Positions 45,947 through 57,100 of a DNA stretch of 64,000 nt are shown one piece after another. The notes beneath the pieces are model-generated. The model was not told the DNA's origin, did no database searches, and saw only the letters and a list, made by a program, of their open reading frames with translations. Made by a program: the position numbers and the translations under genes. The number at the start of each line of letters is the position of its first letter. Position 1 is the stretch's first letter. This stretch comes from Primulina eburnea (lineage: Eukaryota > Streptophyta > Magnoliopsida > Lamiales > Gesneriaceae), in assembly GCF_022965805.1 (NCBI RefSeq), contig NC_133114.1, positions 2,006,761 to 2,070,760 on the forward strand, read 5' to 3'.

Positions 45947-46769
45947 TTAATATATTAGATTTTAAGAACAAACTATTAGATTTGTTTTGATTTTCAAATT
46001 TCTGATAGGTTGATTTGCTTAATCCGTAATTCAAAGGGATTTGGGTATTGAAAAGATAGCATTTGGTGCCGTATATTTTTTACACAAGATAATCACGTGA
46101 TGATCTTATGAACATCACATTATATGAAATAAATTTAAAAAGTTTTCAGATTAAACGAGATGATCATGTGAATCTGTAACAGAAAAGTTGTCTTGCGTTG
46201 GCATATCCAATTTAAATAGAGGTCGGCCTTAAATCATCTCATCTCCGTTTATATGAATACACACACACGTTGTTTGTAATTGCATTTAATCGGAAACTGA
46301 CCGTAGTCTTAACTTTATTTAGCCTCTTTCTAAATGAGAGCTCAATTTTTATTTTTTTTAAATAAAATTAAAATCTGAAATAGTTTCAAAATATGTTTCA
46401 ACAAAATCTGTGATAGATTTACGTGCTGTATAAACTATAATTATAATTTATGAATTATCAATATTTTTTAAAGAAGCGACAAAAATCCAAGGATGATTAA
46501 TTTATTCTTCAATTTTTGGCTAAAATACGCCAAATGTTTGTATACGTTATTAATCTTTACTCATCGAATTGAACTAGGATAACAAGTCAATAAGATGTTC
46601 AAAGATAAAATTACAAAAGAAAAGTTTACAGCTAATTCCTAGAATTTGTGAGTGAACTCTTAACTAATCAACACGGAGGAGTAGCAGGAGCTCTGTCTCT
46701 CTTTGCTTGAAGAATACCTAATCAATAATCAAATTCTTGTAGTTCTTTAGACATCATTTTATTTCAAAT
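45947..46769. other. intergenic DNA and 3' UTR of LDL1
   Basis: No gene is visible. The final ~150 bp are likely 3' UTR of the minus-strand LDL1 gene. Confidence 0.5.
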
Positions 46770-49211
46770 CTAGCTCGAAGTTGATTTGATTTGGCTGATG
46801 AGGGCTTCCGCATCCTTGCATAAACCTTTTTTTCCAACCAATCTAACCCGAAAATCGCGAGTTAACATCTCAATCCTCCTTGCATCATCTTCAATCTTAT
46901 TCAGTTCCACCGCCTGCTTTCTTTGAATCAAGCCATACAGATGTACAACACCAGACTCCAATTTTTCGTTCTTGAATTCAACTCGTACCAAGGCCTTTGA
47001 TTCTGAATCAGTCGCTTGCGGATCATAGAGAACAGAAAAGCTACCAAATGTGAGGTCAGGGGTCTCGAACAATGTATCCACATCATTGTTTTGAAGACCA
47101 CTTGGTATTATTTCAGATGGATGGATTGATCTTCTCCGAGCGACTCTCATGATATGAGCAGCTTCTCTCATCCCACTAAGAAAAGCACCATGCATTGTGG
47201 CTGGGTACTGCCTATTCGTGGCTTCTCCAGCAAAGAAAACTCGATCAGCAACGTTCTCTGCAAGAATATCATAATCGTCTCCAGAAGCACCAATCGCTAC
47301 ATAAGAATATGATCCATAAGAGTACAGATCCTGACCCCAGCGGGTGCATACGGCCTGAACTGGAGGTGGAACTGCAATTCCTTTTGGGCTGAAAATACCC
47401 TTCAAGATCTCCAAAACCCTGCCTACTGAATCCACAGGAGACATCTTTTCAAACTTGACTGCAGCCTCTCCAGCAACAAGGGCAACAAGAAGTGGCCCGC
47501 CAGCCACTGAAGAATAACTATAAAAGAGAAAGAACTCTCCTCGCATTTTCGGATCATCTGTCAAATGCCCAAAGGTATCGATTTCTCCACCCCAAAAATC
47601 ATAGGGGAACAAAATGGCAACCTTGTTTAACAACCCGAATCCTAATCTCTCAATTGCATCTTTCTTCCGTTGAGGAAGCCCTGGTACAAACTCAATTGAC
47701 TCCTTCTTGAGCACTCCTAGAGGAACTGTACAAAGCACCACATCACTACGAAATTCTTGTCCTCCAGCATAAACCAGAACCCCATCACTTCCATATCTAA
47801 CACTGTCCACCGCACAATCATAAAAGATAGGAAGGTCTTCTGCCAGAGCTCTAACGAGCCTCCCATTACCTCCTGGAATAAAACAATGATCGCCACCCAT
47901 TTCATACGGATCATCTTGATCCCAGAAAGCCATGGACAAATTTGACATCAAAGTGGCATTAGCATATTCTAAATTGGCTAGGTGCCAATCCAGTAACATC
48001 CGTTCCAACGGATGTTCAGCAACATTGTAGACATGTCTGAATGCCTCTAAAGCAGTCCCCAATGATATGTCCACGCTCCTTACTTCCTCCACTATACCCT
48101 GCCTGAGCTTACAAACTCTATCTAACAGTTTATTAAATGTAGACTCCACTTTTGAATCAACATCCGAATTTACCATCCTACCATTAGGTAAATACAAGGG
48201 ACATATATCCCTCACCTTGTGAAGCGGGAACTCCAGCTGCCGCACTAAAACTCCCAATGGATTCCCATTAATTCCAGTCAACACGCTCCCACCCAAATCT
48301 GCAGCACCGACGACACTACCATCAGCTGCGCTCATCTTCTTGGTCCTAACTCTGCCTCCAGGCCGTTCCCTGCCCTCCAGCACCAAAACCTTGAAACCCA
48401 AAAAAATCAACTGCCTAGCAGCAACTAAGCCTGATAGGCCGGCACCAATAACAATCACACTGCCTTCAGGCATTTCTTGGACGACCTTGTTCTTAACGTC
48501 TTTGATCGCGGGGCAAACGCCGAAATTAATATATCCATGTTGAACAAGGAAGTTGAAGGCGGAATTAACCAGATTCTTGTGCTCAACGCGTATGGACTCG
48601 AGCGCGTGGTCTTTGGTGAGCCATACATCGACATTTGAGCGCCAACGGGACAGAATGTGGTTGCGCACGATAATGTAGTTCGCCTGCTCTGCCCCGCCAA
48701 TTTGAGAGACTACATTTGCCTCAATTTCCTCCTCTGTGAGAGAATCTACGGGGAAGCCAACGGAGATGGCGATTAGAGCTTCAACGTCAACCTCCTTAGA
48801 CAAATCAGAGGGGCCCCGGCGCTTGCGTTGGTAGGAGGAGGGAGAGCCGGGGAGGTCATCGTCAGCTACCGGCGTGGGTTTGGGGTGCGGCCGGAGGACG
48901 CGGAGACGCGAAGCCGTGGAGATCATGTCCGTGAAGATTTTCTTTCGGCGGCGCCGCTTCTTGCGTGGTTGAGGCTCCGGTTGTGCTTGAGGTTCGGGGA
49001 CGGGTTTGGCGGTGCTGGAATTGTTAACCTGCTTAGGTTCGCTATTGGTTTCCATTGGTGCAGGGCTGGAATTGTTGATGTCCGTCGGTTCAGAGCTGGG
49101 TTCGGAGACGGGGTGCAAAACCGGGGATTCAGCTCCGATTAAGTCCTCAGTCACCGTGACGACGGCGACGGCGGCGGCGGCTAAATCTGATCGTGACTCG
49201 GTGGTTTCCAT
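46770..49211 (-). CDS. LDL1: LDL1 (LSD1-like) histone demethylase, 813 aa, intronless
   Basis: A disordered N-terminus with a nuclear-localisation-like RKKRRRRKK (about 83-91) is followed by a SWIRM domain (about 150-235; ALIAISVGFPVDSLTEEE, NYIIVRNHILSRWR), then the amine-oxidase FAD fold with VIVIGAGLSGLVAARQL (about 252-268), GGRVRT, the FAD-contacting PGGNGRLVRAL and FFAGEATNRQYPATMHGAFL (about 659-678). It oxidatively removes mono- and dimethyl groups from histone H3 Lys4 in the nucleus, and in Arabidopsis represses FLC together with LDL2 and FLD. The single exon and the size (about 840 aa in Arabidopsis) fit LDL1 rather than LDL2 or FLD. No breaks are seen; the start METTESRSDLAAAA fits. 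Confidence 0.88.
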   Translation of the reverse strand: METTESRSDLAAAAVAVVTVTEDLIGAESPVLHPVSEPSSEPTDINNSSPAPMETNSEPKQVNNSSTAKPVPEPQAQPEPQPRKKRRRRKKIFTDMISTASRLRVLRPHPKPTPVADDDLPGSPSSYQRKRRGPSDLSKEVDVEALIAISVGFPVDSLTEEEIEANVVSQIGGAEQANYIIVRNHILSRWRSNVDVWLTKDHALESIRVEHKNLVNSAFNFLVQHGYINFGVCPAIKDVKNKVVQEMPEGSVIVIGAGLSGLVAARQLIFLGFKVLVLEGRERPGGRVRTKKMSAADGSVVGAADLGGSVLTGINGNPLGVLVRQLEFPLHKVRDICPLYLPNGRMVNSDVDSKVESTFNKLLDRVCKLRQGIVEEVRSVDISLGTALEAFRHVYNVAEHPLERMLLDWHLANLEYANATLMSNLSMAFWDQDDPYEMGGDHCFIPGGNGRLVRALAEDLPIFYDCAVDSVRYGSDGVLVYAGGQEFRSDVVLCTVPLGVLKKESIEFVPGLPQRKKDAIERLGFGLLNKVAILFPYDFWGGEIDTFGHLTDDPKMRGEFFLFYSYSSVAGGPLLVALVAGEAAVKFEKMSPVDSVGRVLEILKGIFSPKGIAVPPPVQAVCTRWGQDLYSYGSYSYVAIGASGDDYDILAENVADRVFFAGEATNRQYPATMHGAFLSGMREAAHIMRVARRRSIHPSEIIPSGLQNNDVDTLFETPDLTFGSFSVLYDPQATDSESKALVRVEFKNEKLESGVVHLYGLIQRKQAVELNKIEDDARRIEMLTRDFRVRLVGKKGLCKDAEALISQIKSTSS

Positions 49212-49404
49212 CGGACCACGCGAGTGCGCCGTTGGTTAGGGTTTAGTTGGGGGGTATACCTAGAATTAAAAAACAATTTCTAATCCTATTAAAAATCAAT
49301 AAATTGTGATTACTAAAAAAAATTATAATAAAACAATTTGTGATCAAATCAAACATGTCTATCACGATTTATCCTCTTTTTAATAAAAATCTAATTAAAC
49401 AATT

Positions 49405-49813
49405 TAGAGACGGTCTCATAAATCTTTCTCTATGAGACGGGTCAATCCTACCGATATTCATAATAAAAATTAATACTTTTAAGATGTATTTGGTTGAGTG
49501 GATTAAATAAGGATAGATTAATAGTCAAAATTTATCGTTTAAAATTTTAAGATGTTTTAATAAGCATTTTGACCCGGTTTAAGATCCAATTTTATGGATA
49601 AATATTTGATTAATAAAATTAGATCTTAAACCGGGTCAAAATGATTATTAAAACATCTTAAAATTGTAACGATAAATATTTGACTATTAATCTATCCTTA
49701 TTTAATCCACTCAACCAAACACACCCTTAGCATAAAAAGTAATATTTTTTAATGGAAGACTCAAATAAGACATATATATGTCTTACAAAATACGATTCAT
49801 GAGACCGTCTCAC
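49405..49813. mobile_element. GTGAGAC...GTCTCAC repeat (copy E), split by another element
   Basis: Left part 49405-49481 has GAGACGGTCTCAT, ATGAGACGGGTCAATCCTAC and ATTCATAATAAAAATTAAT; right part 49730-49813 has GCATAAAAAGTAATATT and ends GAGACCGTCTCAC. The insertion 49482-49726 interrupts it at TTA, the same point as in copy A. Confidence 0.78.
49482..49726. mobile_element. Harbinger-like stem-loop MITE nested in copy E, TSD TTA
   Basis: The ends are AGATGTATTTGGTTGAG and the inverse of GGGTGTGTTTGGTTGAG. Almost the whole 245-bp element is one inverted repeat, with AGATTAATAGTCAAA and CATTTTGACCCGGTTTAAGA in the arms. The flank TTA is exact (49479-49481 and 49727-49729). No coding capacity. 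Confidence 0.85.
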
Positions 49814-50195
49814 ACAAGTTTTAGTCTTGGTTATATTGAGTTTGGATTTTTCTAATATAAATTTCAATTAAATAAACTTTTTCGGTTTAATGAATTTCAA
49901 AATCATTGTAAAATTTTTAAGCTATTGTAAATAAATTATCAATACAAAAAATATGATTTTTAAAAAGTTTACAGAATATGAAAAATATGATATAGGAGAA
50001 AAGAAAGGAGTAACTAGTGTTTATGTATATATTATTTTTAATAGAAAGAAGAGCAAGTTCGAGACGTTTTTCAATTAATTGTTCATAAAAAAATCTAGGT
50101 TGAATCAAGGACAAATATTGATATTTTATACTATTGGGTATGGAAGCTATGAATCGGAAAATCATTCTATTCCTAACCCAACAAGGATATTCAGT
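49814..50195. other. AT-rich intergenic DNA
   Basis: No gene or element with clear ends was seen. Confidence 0.5.
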
Positions 50196-50979
50196 GCATT
50201 TTTGGGGTAAATTCTCGGTTTAATCCCAAATCTTAAGTGTGTTTCTCGGTTTAGTCCCAAATCAATTTTTAGACCCAATTTTGTCCCAAATCTTCCCATT
50301 ATTTTACCCCATTGGTATTTCCGTCAATTTGAGGTTGGAATTAACGGAAAGGGTTTGCAACTCAATAAAAGGGTAACACAGAAGATGTATTCGGCTAAGG
50401 CGTGATCACGCCCTACCCAAACACCTCTTCTGATATCCCACAATAGAAAAGGGTTTGCAACTCAATAAAAAGGTCCACCACAGAAGAGCAAGGCACAGCT
50501 TTCCCCTTCGCACAACCACCAATCGCACAGCCGCCCCCGCTCGTGGCATAGCAGCATCGCTCAGTGCAATCAATTCCCTCTGAACACCACAGCCGCTCGC
50601 CACTCCCATCTGCAACTTCAACACCGTCGCTCACCATCTCCCAGAATCCACGTCTCAACGTTAGATCATTCGCAACTACTTGCATCAAATGATGAAGTTT
50701 CACTCGGTCACATTAAAACAGAGCTTGGCCTCATCCTAAGGGCTATTGATCTCAAATTTATACTCCTAAATCCTAATAAGCCAGTAGGGGCAAAAAGATT
50801 AACAAAAACCAGTACACTGAACAATAAAATAAAGAACAACCGAAAAAGTAGACTTCAATTTCCATCCATGACTAAATAAAAATTCATTTTACATCCATGA
50901 CTAATTCAAGTCGAACAAGTTTCTTGAAGCACTGAAACAATAGAACACAAAGAAACTGGATTCCTAAACAAAATAAAAT

Positions 50980-51603
50980 CTTCTCGACATAATATCACGT
51001 CCAAAAATTCATTTCTTCTTGAAAGATTCCTGAGAAGAGTTAGACTTGACACCATGAATTCGTGACGAAGATGATGACTGACCAACTCTACCTCGAACAC
51101 CTGTTGAAGCTCGTAGTCGTGACACTGTTGTGAAGCTGGCGTCATCTTTCAGAAAAGCAGGTGTATGAATGTTCACTTATTGGTTAATCTATAACAATAC
51201 AAACAAAATAATTATATCACATCAACCATTTCATTGAAGAATATATTGAACTCGTATGGATAATATTAAAATCAAAGAATTTAAAAAAACTTACATTTAT
51301 CGAAGATATTGAGCATGAACTCCCTTCAATATTAACCCCAACTTGTCTTGCTCTTTTCACCTGCATGTAAGTACATACAACAACATTTTTATTAAAATAG
51401 GAAAAAATGCAATAAAAATAAGTTTTCATTTGCAGAACCTGTAGTTTTTCTTTTCTTGTTGCACCCAAATTATTATTGGGTAAAATAGCGCTTTCCTGTG
51501 TCATGGGCTCTTTTTGGAATGTTTCTTGATGTTGGACATCTTCAATCTGGATCTAGCCCCACGGCCGATAACAATTTCCCACCATGTTCTACCTTTAAGA
51601 AGC
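50980..51603 (-). pseudogene. MULE transposase, C-terminal remnant
   Basis: Right after the truncated catalytic region comes QETFQKEPMTQESAILPNNN and LGATRKEKLQ up to a GT donor, then a second exon-like piece (VKRARQVGVNIEGSSCSIS) and a Ser/Arg-rich end (LRASTGVRGRVGQSSSSS, read near 51115-51030). These are the sort of Gly/Ser-rich tails MULE transposases have. Deletion between the first Asp and this tail removed the main catalytic and zinc-finger parts. Confidence 0.5.
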
Positions 51604-52560
51604 ATCCATCAACGCCAATGACACGCCGAAGCATTCTTAAATCCTTGTTTGCAAGCTAAAAAACAAACATACAATCTCTGAAACCTTGGACCTTCGTCAT
51701 CCTCTATCAACTTCAAAACTACAGTAGCCCCAGCGTCGGATCTTTTCAATTCAGCACAATACTTCCTTATTTGCCGAAACTGCTCAGCGACAGAACCTTG
51801 CACTAATTTCAGCGCCTTTCTCTTAGCCATGTAGGCGGTCTTCCTTGAAAAATCTGACTGAAGAATGGTAGAAATCTCTTCCCTAAACTCCAAGTGTCCC
51901 AATTTAGGATTTGTGCTAAATTTTTTGGCAAACGTCTTTCCCAACCACGTTGAGTTGACACACTTGTTTTTAAAATCACGAACACAATTACTGTGATATC
52001 CATCAAAATTTCTGACTTGCCAACAACTATCATTAGTCATCTTCGCAACATGGATCATCCAACAACATTTGTCATCATTGCACTTAGCCCACAATCGGAT
52101 GTTATCATTTTTTACAAACTTCACCGGTCTTCCTTCTCTAATGCAGTGACTTTCAATTGTGAATTTTGCTTCTTTTTTGAGCTAAATACTAAATCAAGCT
52201 TCAACTCTTGATTTTCAAAATCTTTTTTTGGGTCAAACAACAAATAATTTTTAACTTCATCCTCATCAGAATCATGAAGACTGGTCAAACCGTCACTATC
52301 TGCACAAATATCCACTTCACTTTCATACTCATGTATTTTATGAAGGAGATTATCAGTATTTTCTCTTTCACGGACAACACTTTTTCCTTTCATAGATTCT
52401 ATATCATGGGCAACAACTGCATCAACTAACTCATTATTTTTTGCAAAATCATAATCATTGTTATCAAAATTATCAACATTTTCATCTCCAACTTCGTCAT
52501 TCTTACCATCTAAGTGTTCAATATATATTTCAACCTCATAACTAATTGGAATATAATATT
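51604..52560 (-). pseudogene. MULE transposase, central part with DNA-binding domain and start of the catalytic domain
   Basis: After an acidic linker (YYIPISYEVEIYIEHLDGKN), a one-base loss in a run of six T (plus strand 52173-52178) shifts the frame into REGRPVKFVKNDNIRLWAKC, the MuDR-type DNA-binding domain with its C-x4-C and H-x-C pairs (CNDDKCCW and YHSNC). The catalytic region begins VIGVDGCFLKVEHGGKLLSA, where the first Asp is in GVDGC, but stops soon after. The rest of the DDE and SWIM parts are missing. Confidence 0.8.
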
Positions 52561-52562
52561 CA

Positions 52563-54010
52563 TGTAGTAGCCCGAATTCCAAATTGGGTAATTAACGGAG
52601 TAATGGTGATTAAGAAGGTTTAAGGTGTAATTTTGGCTATGGTCATGATCGGACGGACCGAAGAGGGTTCGGAAGCACCGAAGAGTTCGGACGATCCGAA
52701 GTATAGTTCGGTGAATCCGATCATAGGTGTCAAGTGTTGATCGACACGTCATTTTCCATGCATGTTCGGACGGTCCGAAGTATATGATCGGAGGATCCGA
52801 TCATGAGCTGTCAAGAGCCAATGGACACGTAGCGTTCGGACGTTCCGAAGTGTTGTTCGGAGGATCCGAACATGGCCTATAAATAGTGCTCGGATTTCCT
52901 CATTTTGACTTGCCAATTTCTTGAGTTTTCTCTCATTTTGGAGAGTTTGGAAGGTTTCTAGGGTTAGTTGTTGGTCGAGCGATAGCCAAGAGCTGCCAGG
53001 AGTAGTAGCGTAGCGGCGCCTGAGTTTCAAGGCAATCGACATCAAAGGGCTGTCGACGGACGAAGGTAAACCCTAAACCTTTGGTAGTACTAGGGAGTAC
53101 TGGTTTTGCTAGTCGAGCATGGTAGTATTGATTGAGTATGCTTTTGATGCGTAGGCTTGTGCTAAACCTGATTAGCGGTGTTGCGTAAGGCTAGGCTTGC
53201 TGTGATAGAGGTACGAAAGTACTATCCGAGATATCCTGGTTGAGTATACATTCATATATGTGTTGCATGAGTATTTGCTGCATTGTTATATGTCATATGA
53301 TGCATGCTATTATGTCACGAGTTATGATGCATATTGCATATCATGTTGAGCCGTATCTCCTTCGAGATAGCCTTTACTGTTGAGCTGTATCTCTTTCGAG
53401 ATAAGCTATATCTTGGGGCCGCTCAGCCCTGTCTTGTGGACGCATGGACACCGAGAGTACACAGTGGCCGACGGGTCGGGAGGGCTTCGGTGGTCCGGGA
53501 CATTTTAGGTCCACGTCTGTCTTGTAGTGGATGCAGTGACCCAGAGGTTGGACCGCGCGGCACTATCCACTTGGCGCCTCTAGACTGAGCATTTTGAGAT
53601 CCTTTGTGATTCCTGTTTCTTGACTACCCTGGTATCATATCATAGCATGTGCATTTCATATAGGTTTGTATACTCATATTTTTGTACTGGGCGTTCTTAT
53701 CGCTCACGTCCTCGGTTTTGTTTATTCTTGGACACCCCATTCCCACGGGGCAGGCCTCAGGTTGGATGGCTCAGGAGGAGCAGGAGGAGGACGTTGAGTA
53801 GCTGGTTGGTTTAGTTTTCAGTGTTTTCCATTTGATTCGATATGGTTGTACTGGATATTTCATTTTGAGTTAGTCTAGACTTCGATTTCGATTGGGTTGT
53901 ATAACTATTGTTGTTGGCCATATTTCCGCTGTTATCTCTGATTATAATTAATTAAGTTAGTTGCATGCTTAGTTCTTGACTAGTAGGTGATTCTGGAACG
54001 GGTCACTACA
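52563..54010 (+). repeat. 5' LTR of the young chromovirus
   Basis: Begins TGTAGTAGCCCG and ends GGGTCACTACA. U3 carries eight palindromes (52648-52870) followed by a TATA box (TATAAATA, 52878-52885). Confidence 0.95.
52648..52885 (+). promoter_or_regulatory. eight-palindrome array and TATA box in the LTR promoter
   Basis: Units of 15 bp with the form (T/A)TCGGA-N3-TCCGA(A/T) start at 52648, 52668, 52686, 52707, 52765, 52787, 52835 and 52856; five are perfect or nearly perfect, three imperfect. Close neighbours are 18-22 bp apart, about two helical turns. The last ends 8 bp before TATAAATA (52878-52885). The same array is in the 3' LTR (about 58766-59004) and in the solo LTR (about 27299-27530). 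It looks like a binding array for a dimeric transcription factor; this is an inference. Confidence 0.65.
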
Positions 54011-54014
54011 TTTA

Positions 54015-54026
54015 TGGTATCAGAGC
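54015..54026 (+). other. primer binding site of the young chromovirus
   Basis: TGGTATCAGAGC, complementary to initiator Met-tRNA, begins four bases after the LTR. Confidence 0.92.
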
Positions 54027-54108
54027 ATGCGTATGATTTTGGGATATAGATTCTGTTTTGGGATTTCCGTTGACCATTTTACCATTTTCCCTATTCTATC
54101 TTCTAGCG

Positions 54109-57100
54109 ATGGCTGACCATTTTGATGACGGGAGTAGTCAGGGGAGTGTAGGTCGATGGGGTGACCAGGACGATCATAGACGTCATCGTGAGCATCGTCA
54201 TCGTCGGGATGGTCCTAGGCGTTTCGATATGCATCGTTTCATGCAGATGGGGCCTAAGCCTTTAGTTGGTGGTGAGACTCCCGATGATGCTGAGGACTGG
54301 TTAGAGCGCATGGAGAGTTGTTTCCGTGCATTCCAGTGCACCGATGAGCAGAAGATGGAGACCCTTAGTTTTCTTCTCGAGGGCCGTGCTCGCAGGTGGT
54401 GGCGATCGACTTCTGCGCCGATAGTTCAGTCGCAGGGTAGAGCGACTTGGGTCGATTTCCGTGCAGCGTTCATGCAGCTGTACTTTCCTCCAGCTCTTCG
54501 CCAAGCCAAGACGATTGAGCTCCTGAACCTTAAGCAGGGGAGTATGTCTGTTGATGAGTATCAGCAGAAATTCTTTGAGTTGTTACCCTTCGCTCCTCAT
54601 ATCAGTGGCAGTTCTGAGGCCAAGTATGATCATTTCCTCCAGGGCCTTAATCAGGAGATCTTTGATCGAGTCACTGTCTGTGATAATCCTACTTCTTATG
54701 ATGGGTTAGTGAACCGGTGTCGCCAGGCAGAGATCAGTCTCCAGCGTGGTAGGGCTATTCTTTCTTCTTCTAGACCTCCGAGTACTTTGAGGCCTCGATC
54801 TCAGTCATTCAAGAAATCTGGTTCATCTTCTTCTGGATCTGGATCTCGATCTAGTGGTGTTTTCCGCTTTGGTAAGAAGAAGGAGTCTTGTGCGCATTGT
54901 GGGAAGAACCATCCATCGGAGCAATGCCGAGTAGCCGCAGGAGCTTGTTATCAGTGCGGAGAGATGGGGCATATTAAGAAGAATTGTCCTCAGTTGCGAG
55001 GTGGAGCAGGATCCGGTTCTGGATCTCAGACGACTGTTCAGCAGAGGAGGCAGGGTCAGGCAGTGGGTAGTTCGAATCTTCGACCTCGTGCCCAAGGTCA
55101 GGTTTTTGCGCTGAACCAGGATCAGGCTGCAGATGAGACGGAGAGAGTCATAGCAGGTACTTTTCATTTATGCGGTATTCCTGCTTTTGTTCTTATTGAT
55201 ACAGGAGCCTCTCATTCCTTCATTTCTGCACGATTTGTTAAGCGTCATAGGTTACCCTATGTTTCTCTAGACGTCATTCTTTCTGTTTCTACTCCGATGG
55301 GTCATTCGGTGTTAGCGAAGCGTCTAGTGATGGGTTGTCCCTTAGATTTTGAGGGTAACGAGTTGACTGCGAATCTTATGATCCTAGAGATGGAAGATTT
55401 TGATTGTATCTTGGGTATAGACTTATTGACTACCTACCGAGCTACTGTGGATTGTTACCAGAAGCTTGTTCAGTTTCGTACGACTGAAAGCTCTAGTTGG
55501 TTTTTCTATGGTGAGGGAGCGCGACCTCCGATGCCAGTGGTATCTGCTCTGAAAGCCTGTCGTGCTTTAGAGTCGGGCGGGGAAGGCTACCTCATCTATG
55601 CGATTGATTCATCCACAGGTAGTGTTGGTCTAGAGGATATTCCAGTGGTTTGTGAATTTCCTGATGTTTTCCCAGATGAGATTCCTGGTTTTCCTCCGGT
55701 TAGAGAGGTGGAATTTGGCATAGATTTAATGCCAGGGACTGCACCGATTTCTCGTGCCCCCTATCGTCTTGCTCCGTCAGAGATGAGAGAGCTGAAGCAG
55801 CAATTGCAGGATCTTCTTGATAAAGGTTATATTCGCCCGAGTGTTTCGCCTTGGGGAGCTCCAGTCTTGTTTGTCAAGAAGAAGGATGGATCGATGCGGT
55901 TGTGCATTGATTATCGCCAGCTGAATCGGGTGACGATCAAAAACAAGTACCCTTTACCCCGTATTGATGACTTGTTCGATCAGCTTCAGTGTACTTCTGT
56001 TTACTCCAAGATCGACTTGCGATCGGGTTATCATCAGATGAGAGTCAGAGATGATGATATTTCCAAGACTGCATTTCGTACTCGTTATGGGCATTACGAG
56101 TTTCTAGTTATGCCATTCGGATTGACGAATGCGCCAGCGGTGTTCATGGATCTGATGAATCGAGTCTTCCGATATTTTCTGGATCAGTTTGTGGTGGTTT
56201 TCATTGACGATATCTTGATCTATTCCCACAGTGTGGAAGAGCATGCCCAACACTTGAGGATTGTGTTGCAGATTCTTCGCGAGAAGCAATTGTATGCTAA
56301 GCTGAGTAAGTGCGAGTTCTGGATTGATCATGTGGTATTCCTTGGTCATGTGATTTCCAAGGAAGGAGTTTCTGTGGATCCCAGCAAGATTGAAGCAGTG
56401 CTGAATTGGTCACGTCCGACGACGGTGGCTGAGATCCGTAGTTTTCTAGGTCTGGCAGGGTATTATCGTCGCTTCATCGTGAATTTCTCTCAGATAGCCA
56501 GACCATTGACGCAACTTACTCGGAGGGATGTTCCATTTGAGTGGTCATCCGAGTGCGAAGATAGTTTCAGAGAGCTTCGTCGACTTCTGACTTCTGCACC
56601 TGTTTTGGCGTTACCGTCAGGATCTGATGGTTTCAGTGTTTACACCGATGCCTCCACTCAAGGCTTAGGGTGTGTGTTGACGCAAAACGGTCATGTGATT
56701 GCTTATGCTTCCAGACAGCTGAAATCTCACGAGGAGAAGTATCCCACTCATGATCTGGAATTGGCAGCTATTGTGTTTGCGCTGAAGATTTGGCGTCATT
56801 ATTTGTACGGTGTTCAGTTTGAAATCTTTACTGATCATAAGAGTCTGAAATATCTGTTCACTCAGGCTGAGTTGAACATGAGGCAACGTCGTTGGATGGA
56901 TTTGCTGAAGGATTATGATTGCGAGATCAAGTACCATCCAGGTTCTGCGAATCTCACAGCTGATGCGCTTAGTCGCAAGGTGAGAGCCTCTGCACTTCAG
57001 ACTTGTGCTATGACTAGTGCCATCCAGGATAGTTGCTCGTTGGGGTTTAACTTCAAGCATCGGAAAGGTATGGAGAGCATTCGTGTTGCTACCATTTTAT

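Noticed and set aside
50406..50703. Open frames near the left end of the MULE
   Set aside because: Low similarity to any protein I know; the region is subterminal DNA with a short internal duplication (GGGTTTGCAACTCAATAAAA).
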